Shown here: positions 14,142-18,350 of the stretch, piece after piece | How the letters are laid out: each line of letters opens with the position of its first letter | Numbering within the stretch: position 1 is the first letter of the stretch | NCBI GenBank assembly: GCA_023439425.1 | Contig: JAEXNZ010000006.1 | Location: 1 to 18,350, forward strand | Length of the DNA stretch: 18,350 nt | From: Pseudomonadota bacterium | Lineage (GTDB): Bacteria; Pseudomonadota; Gammaproteobacteria; Xanthomonadales; Xanthomonadaceae | Reading direction: 5' to 3' | Translations under genes and position numbers: made by a program | The notes under the pieces: generated by a model | What the model was told of the DNA's origin: nothing | Seen by the model: the letters and a program-made list of their open reading frames with translations, nothing else | Database searches by the model: none

Positions 14142-14923
14142 GACGTGCCCTCAGCGGTGCGACGGGGAAACCAGGGAAAGAACATTGGCGTGGTCTGCTG
14201 GTAGCGGCGGTAGTCTTCGCCGCGGCTGCGCAGCGCCTGCTTCTCGGTGAAGGGCACGCCGCTGAGGTAGCGCAGGAACACGTACATCACCACTGGCCCG
14301 CTCCAGGCCAGCCACCACAGCGGCGAGCCCACGGCCAGCAGCACGTAGGTGAACCAGTGCAGCCACTCGAAGAAATAGTTGGGGTGCCGGCTATAGCGCC
14401 ACAGCCCCTCGCGGCAGGTACGACCCTTGTTGGCCGGGTCCGCACGGAAGCGCGCCAGCTGCCGATCCGCCAGCGCCTCGCCGCCCACGCTGAGCAGCCA
14501 CACCAACACGGCGGAGGCGATCCAGCCGTTGAACCCCTCACGCGGATTGGCGGCCACGGCGGCGAAGGGCAGGGCGAACAGCACGACCAGCAACGCCTGG
14601 GCCAGGAAGAACCCGTAGATTTTCCCCTGATGCCCGCCCCAGTGATTACGCAGGTACTGATAGCGGCCGTCCTCGGCCTCGTGGCGCACGCGCTGCCACA
14701 GGTGCAACGCGAGCCGGCTTCCCCAAAGCCCGCCCAACACCGCAAGCGCGATGCGCGGCGCGTGCGCCCCTTCGCCCAGCCAGGCCAGCAGCAGCGCGCC
14801 TGCGGCAACGCCCTTGGCCCACAACACGTCGACCACGCCGATGTTCTGGTGCCGGCGCTGCCAGGCCCAGCCCCAGCTCATGATGATCACCGCGTACAGC
14901 AGCACCCACCACAGCGGTTTCAT
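14138..14923 (-). CDS. DUF1295 integral membrane protein (steroid 5-alpha-reductase-like fold)
   Basis: The 261-aa protein is strongly hydrophobic, with about six membrane segments (roughly residues 3-20, 38-50, 57-76, 104-125, 134-150 and 189-218). The motif GLWRYSRHPNYFFEW at 173-187, followed by PFTEKQALRSRGEDYRRYQ, is the signature of the DUF1295 family, which shares its fold with steroid 5-alpha reductases and isoprenylcysteine methyltransferases. Those relatives reduce or methylate lipid substrates within the membrane, so a reductase or similar step on an acyl chain is plausible but not shown. It lies between the two methyltransferase genes with ATGA overlaps on both sides, which suggests it acts in the same pathway. 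The start is set by the overlap with the upstream gene. Confidence 0.88.
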   Translation of the reverse strand: MKPLWWVLLYAVIIMSWGWAWQRRHQNIGVVDVLWAKGVAAGALLLAWLGEGAHAPRIALAVLGGLWGSRLALHLWQRVRHEAEDGRYQYLRNHWGGHQGKIYGFFLAQALLVVLFALPFAAVAANPREGFNGWIASAVLVWLLSVGGEALADRQLARFRADPANKGRTCREGLWRYSRHPNYFFEWLHWFTYVLLAVGSPLWWLAWSGPVVMYVFLRYLSGVPFTEKQALRSRGEDYRRYQQTTPMFFPWFPRRTAEGTS

Positions 14924-16182
14924 GACGCGCCCCCTTCCAGCGGCGGTCTATAGTCCGGCCGTGCCAGCAGCAGGTGCGATACGCCGATGGAGCGTTCCAA
15001 GAAGCCACCTTCGCAGTACGCCAGATAGAACTCCCACAGGCGGATGAAGCGCTCATCGAAGCCCTGCGCGCGCACCAGCAGGCGCTGCCCCATGAAGCGC
15101 TTGCGCCATGCGCGCAGGGTGAGCGCGTAGGAATGGCCGAAATCGAACTGCTGGATCATCTGCAGGTCGCTGGCAGCGGTCTTGGCCTGGGCGATGGCGC
15201 TGAGCGAAGGAATGAAACTGCCCGGGAACACGAATCGCTTGATGTAATCCACGCTGCGCAGGGCCTGCTCGTAGCGGTGGTCCTCAATGGTGATGGCCTG
15301 TAGCAGCGCGAGGCCGGTGGGCTTGAGCAGCCGCTGCAGGGTGGCGAAGTAGACCTCCAGGTATTGCGCGCCGATGGCCTCGATCATCTCGATGGAGACC
15401 AGCTTGTCGTACTGGCCTTCCAGATCGCGGTAGTCGCGCATCAGCACCGTCACCTGATCCTGCAGACCGGCCGCCTTGACCCGCTGGCGCGCCAAGGCGT
15501 ACTGCTCGGCCGAGATGGTCGTGGTGGTGACATGGCAGCCATAGTGCGTGGCCGCGTGCACAGCGAAGCCGCCCCAGCCGGTCCCGATCTCGACCACGCG
15601 GTCGCCCGGCTGCAGCTGCAGTTGCTGGCAGATGCGGTCCAGCTTGCGGGTGGAGGCAACCTCCAGTGTTTCGTCCTCGGCCGCGAACAGCGCCGAGGAG
15701 TACATCAGGTCGGGCGACAGGAACAGCGAAAAGAAGTCATTGCCCAGGTCGTAATGCGCGGCGATGTTGCGGCGGCTGCCGGCACGGGTGTTGCGGCGCA
15801 GCTGGTTCCACAGGTTGAGCAGGGCACCGCCCAGGCGCGCGGGTCCACGTTCCATGCCGTCCAGCAGGTGACGATTGCGTACCAGCAGGCGAATCAGCCC
15901 GACCAGGTCATCGCATTCCCAGTCCCCGTCGATATAGGACTGGCCGGCACCGACGCTGCCCTGCGCGGCGACCTTGCGGTAGAACGCGGGATCGCTGATT
16001 GAAACCGTGACGGTTGGGCCGTCACCGGCCGTCGCATCGCCAAGCGTCACCTCACCGCGCGCATCGCGCACCCGCAGGCAGCCGTGCTGCAACGGTGCAA
16101 GCTGCGCCAGCAGCCGTCCGCGCAGGAAACCTTCCAGAGCGGACAGACGCGGAGCGGTAATTTCGGGTGACACATGGTTCAT
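14920..16182 (-). CDS. Cyclopropane-fatty-acid-synthase-family SAM methyltransferase with altered active site
   Basis: This 420-aa enzyme has the full Cfa layout: an N-terminal domain with GQSYIDGDWECDDL (about 80-93), then HYDLGNDFF (143-151) and the SAM motif EIGTGWGG (198-205). Such enzymes methylate double bonds of phospholipid acyl chains at the inner membrane. Against E. coli Cfa, by eye, the bicarbonate-binding Cys139 position is Ser (YSS, S163), His266 is Gln (LLQAI, Q295), while Glu239 (E268) and Tyr317 (Y352) are kept. It may therefore not make cyclopropanes but another product such as a branched methyl chain. Start 16182 is chosen because it overlaps the DUF1365 stop as ATGA; the frame stays open to 16236 inside that gene. 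The start of DUF1295 overlaps its stop. The name cfa would overstate what is known. Confidence 0.9.
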   Translation of the reverse strand: MNHVSPEITAPRLSALEGFLRGRLLAQLAPLQHGCLRVRDARGEVTLGDATAGDGPTVTVSISDPAFYRKVAAQGSVGAGQSYIDGDWECDDLVGLIRLLVRNRHLLDGMERGPARLGGALLNLWNQLRRNTRAGSRRNIAAHYDLGNDFFSLFLSPDLMYSSALFAAEDETLEVASTRKLDRICQQLQLQPGDRVVEIGTGWGGFAVHAATHYGCHVTTTTISAEQYALARQRVKAAGLQDQVTVLMRDYRDLEGQYDKLVSIEMIEAIGAQYLEVYFATLQRLLKPTGLALLQAITIEDHRYEQALRSVDYIKRFVFPGSFIPSLSAIAQAKTAASDLQMIQQFDFGHSYALTLRAWRKRFMGQRLLVRAQGFDERFIRLWEFYLAYCEGGFLERSIGVSHLLLARPDYRPPLEGGAS

Positions 16183-16946
16183 GAGCGTTTTCCAGAAAGC
16201 GCGGGATGGTCGTACACGGGGTTGCGCTTCAGCCACAGGCGCAGCGCCTGCCAGTGGATGGCGGTCACCACCTGCAGGGTCATCAACGGGTAACGCAGCA
16301 GCACCTTGGCCAGCCCTGGGCCGTCCAGCGGATGACGTTGCAGCTGCTGGGTGGCGTCGAACTGCCGCTCGCCATCGCGCCAGACCTGCATGTGCACGTT
16401 GAGGTCGTCACCTGGCGCGGTGAAGCGCCAGTCGTAGCGGCAGTCCATCTGCATGAACGGCGACACATGGAAGGCCTTGTCGAACTGCCAGCGCAGGGCA
16501 CGGCCGTGGTGCTCGGCCTGGGCGACCGGCAGCACGTAGGCATGCCGCTCTTTCCACGGCGTGTTGGTGATTTCGGCGACCACGCAGTCCAGCTGTTCGC
16601 CATCGGGCTGGTAGCAGTAGTAATAGCTGACCGGATTGAACACATGGCCGCCGTAGCGCAGGTGGGCCAGCAGGCGCACCGGCCCGGCCGGCCGATAGCC
16701 GAGCACGGCGGCTGCTCGATCGCGCACGGCCTCGGCCAGCGGTTGCTGTGGATCGCCCAGAAAATCACCGCGCTTGAACTGCGCGAGGTTGGGCCGGTTC
16801 ACCGACCACAACCAGCGACGCTTGAACAGCGTGGGAAGTTCATCCAGGTCGATCAGCAACTGGGCGATCGGGTAGGTGAACGCATGCGCGTGCGGCCGAT
16901 GCCGGCGATGCGTGACCTGCCCGATATACAGCGCGCTGGCGCTCAT
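16179..16946 (-). CDS. DUF1365 family protein
   Basis: The 255-aa protein belongs to DUF1365, a family of unknown biochemical function that usually sits beside an FAD oxidoreductase and a Cfa-type gene. Visible family motifs are RHRPHAHAFTYP (16-27 region), GGHVFNPVSYYYCY (99-112), EITNTPWKERHAYVLP (125-140) and FHVSPFM further on. It has no signal peptide or clear membrane segment, although the C-terminal part is hydrophobic enough for membrane contact. The start at 16946 overlaps the stop of the FAD gene as ATGA; an upstream ATG at 16964 would lie inside that gene. Its end overlaps the Cfa-family gene. The conserved aromatic and His residues suggest a catalytic or lipid-binding role, which is inference only. 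Confidence 0.9.
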   Translation of the reverse strand: MSASALYIGQVTHRRHRPHAHAFTYPIAQLLIDLDELPTLFKRRWLWSVNRPNLAQFKRGDFLGDPQQPLAEAVRDRAAAVLGYRPAGPVRLLAHLRYGGHVFNPVSYYYCYQPDGEQLDCVVAEITNTPWKERHAYVLPVAQAEHHGRALRWQFDKAFHVSPFMQMDCRYDWRFTAPGDDLNVHMQVWRDGERQFDATQQLQRHPLDGPGLAKVLLRYPLMTLQVVTAIHWQALRLWLKRNPVYDHPALSGKRS

Positions 16947-18220
16947 GCGATGGCCACCTCCCACGGCACGTCTTCCTGGCCTGCGGTTGCCGCGCGCAGG
17001 GCATCCACTACGCGTCGTGCGCTGCGGATGCCGTCTTCATGGAAACCCCAACCCCAGTACGCACCGGCAAACCAGGTATTGCGCCGGCCCTGAACCTCGG
17101 CCCAGCGCTCCTGCGCACGCACGGCCGCGTGGTCGTGAACCGGATGGGCGTAGTAGCAGCGTTTCAGAATCTTCGAAGGGTCGATGTCGCCGGTGCGGTT
17201 GAGCGTAACGATCAGCGGAGTGTCGCCGGGAAGACCCTGCAGGGCATTCATGTAATAGCTGACCGTGCACGGAGCACGGGTGTCGTTGGGGATATGTGCG
17301 TTCCATGCCGCCCAGGCCTTGCGGTTGCGCGGCAACAGGCTGGCGTCGGTGTGCAGTACGGCCTGGTTGGCCTGGTACTGGATCGCTCCCAGTACTTCGT
17401 GTTCGACCGGGTCGGGATCTTTCAGGATCGCCAGCGCCTCGTCACTGTGGCAGGCGAACACCACATGGTCGAAGCCCTCCACCGTGGTGAGGGTATAGAC
17501 CAGTGCGCCCCACTGCGTGCGCTCAACCCGGTACACCGGGCAGCCGATGCGCTCGCGCACGTGCCAGCGTTTGCGCAGCGCGTCGATGTAGCGGGCCGAG
17601 CCGCCAGTGACCACGCGCCACTCGGGGCGCTCGGTCATCTGCAGCATCTGGTGGTTGGCCATGAACTGCACGAGGTAGCGTGCAGGGAAATCCAGAATCT
17701 GTGCCGTCGGCGAAGACCACAGTGCCGACGCCATCGGCAGCAGGTGCTCCTGCACGAAGGCGGAGCCATAGCGGTGGCGGCGCAGGTACTGGCCGAGGGT
17801 GGGGCCTTCGGGTTCGTCCAGCAGCGCGGGAGCCTCGCGATAGAAACGCCGCAGGTCGCGCAACATGCCCCAGAAGCGTGGTGAAACCAGATTGCGGCGC
17901 TGGCAGAACAGCCCGTCCAGCGAGGTGGCGTTGTACTCCACGCCGGTGCGCTCGCTATGTGCGGAGAAGCTCATGGTGGTGGGCTGGGACGCCACGCCCA
18001 ACTCATTGAACAGGCCACTGAGCAGCGGGTAGTGCTGTGGATTGAACACGATGAAGCCGGTGTCCACGGCCATCTGCTGCCCGGCGACTTTAACGTCGTG
18101 GGTATGGGTGTGCCCTCCCAGATAATCCTCGCCTTCGAACAGGGTGACTTCGTGTTCGCCATCCAGCCAGTAGGCGGTGGCCAACCCTGCAATGCCCGAA
18201 CCAATGACCGCGATGCGCAT
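16943..18220 (-). CDS. FAD/NAD(P)-binding oxidoreductase, amine-oxidase fold
   Basis: The 425-aa protein opens directly with a dinucleotide-binding motif: MRIAVIGSGIAGLATAYWL (GxGxxG at 7-12), then E29 and GGH at 35-37, which contact FAD in this fold. The C-terminal FAGAYWGWGFHEDGIRSA (about 385-401) is the second FAD-binding segment. It fits the predicted oxidoreductase group COG2907, which is related to amine oxidases and carotenoid desaturases. Such enzymes can desaturate or oxidise lipids, so the likely role is a redox step on an acyl chain; the substrate is unknown. The start at 18220 is 2 bp after the desaturase stop and has GAGG 8 nt upstream; a longer frame to 18331 has no similarity before the motif. 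Its end overlaps DUF1365 as ATGA. Confidence 0.92.
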   Translation of the reverse strand: MRIAVIGSGIAGLATAYWLDGEHEVTLFEGEDYLGGHTHTHDVKVAGQQMAVDTGFIVFNPQHYPLLSGLFNELGVASQPTTMSFSAHSERTGVEYNATSLDGLFCQRRNLVSPRFWGMLRDLRRFYREAPALLDEPEGPTLGQYLRRHRYGSAFVQEHLLPMASALWSSPTAQILDFPARYLVQFMANHQMLQMTERPEWRVVTGGSARYIDALRKRWHVRERIGCPVYRVERTQWGALVYTLTTVEGFDHVVFACHSDEALAILKDPDPVEHEVLGAIQYQANQAVLHTDASLLPRNRKAWAAWNAHIPNDTRAPCTVSYYMNALQGLPGDTPLIVTLNRTGDIDPSKILKRCYYAHPVHDHAAVRAQERWAEVQGRRNTWFAGAYWGWGFHEDGIRSARRVVDALRAATAGQEDVPWEVAIA

Positions 18221-18222
18221 GA

Positions 18223-18350
18223 TCAGTACCTCGCCTTGGTCAATACCCATTCCGGGATCGGCTTCAGACCGCTGACCAGGCCCAGTGCCGCCATGCCGCG
18301 CAGCCCGTACCAGGTGATGTCGACTTCCCACCAGCGGAAGCCCTGCCGAA
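18223..18350 (-). CDS. Acyl-CoA desaturase-like protein, C-terminal end only
   Basis: Only the last 41 residues are in the window; the gene continues past the right edge. They include RQGFRWWEVDITWYGLR and GLVSGLKPIP. The GFRWWEVD-YxLR-LGLV-LKPIP pattern is that of the C-terminus of membrane di-iron fatty acyl desaturases (acyl-CoA delta-9 type). The His boxes that would confirm this lie outside the window. Such enzymes insert a double bond in an acyl chain using O2. The stop is 2 bp before the FAD gene start, so it is very likely in the same operon and could provide the unsaturated substrate for the methyltransferases. Confidence 0.7.
   Translation of the reverse strand, partial: RQGFRWWEVDITWYGLRGMAALGLVSGLKPIPEWVLTKARY

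Noticed and set aside
16183..16236. An earlier start for the Cfa-family gene at 16236
   Set aside because: It would overlap DUF1365 by 58 bp, while ATG 16182 gives the same ATGA overlap as its neighbours and the usual Cfa N-terminus.
18221..18331. A 37-residue N-terminal extension of the FAD oxidoreductase
   Set aside because: The FAD motif normally begins within a few residues of the start, and another frame of this stretch encodes the recognisable desaturase C-terminus.

Overview
The window reads as chromosomal DNA of a high-GC gammaproteobacterium of the Xanthomonadaceae, most likely Stenotrophomonas or a close relative. The evidence is strong third-position G/C bias, the gene order of the glucan/trehalose operon, and a GTAG-headed palindrome of the kind abundant in Stenotrophomonas genomes. 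The genus is an inference and was not tested by alignment.

Left part (1-12170, plus strand): a 217-bp leader with three short inverted repeats is followed by a tight operon glgA-glgB-treZ-malQ-treY-(small DUF2934 gene)-glgX. The first four junctions are all 4-bp ATGA overlaps, and the small gene overlaps both of its neighbours. GlgA elongates and GlgB branches an alpha-1,4-glucan. GlgX (TreX-like) debranches it. TreY converts the reducing end of the freed maltodextrin to a trehalose unit, TreZ releases trehalose, and MalQ recycles short maltodextrins. This links a glycogen-like store to trehalose, a compound used against osmotic and drying stress. No glgC, glgP, treS or glgE lies in the window.

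Middle (12171-12525): about 355 bp without a gene, between two convergent operons. It holds three copies of a 62-bp GTAG-headed two-hairpin element (two on the minus strand, one on the plus), three tandem copies of an 11-bp unit, and a perfect 9-bp-stem hairpin just past the end of the right-hand operon. A separate single-hairpin GTAG element lies inside the 3' end of treY.

Right part (12526-18350, minus strand): a second operon, read from the right edge inward: 3' end of an acyl-CoA desaturase-like gene (cut by the window edge), an FAD-dependent amine-oxidase-fold oxidoreductase, a DUF1365 protein, a Cfa-family methyltransferase, a DUF1295 membrane protein, a second methyltransferase resembling plant coclaurine N-methyltransferase, and a Blc-type lipocalin lipoprotein. 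Four junctions are ATGA overlaps. The set looks like a membrane acyl-chain modification pathway. The Cfa homologue lacks two residues that bind bicarbonate in authentic cyclopropane synthases, so the end product may not be a simple cyclopropane lipid. This operon is the best candidate in the window for an undescribed system.
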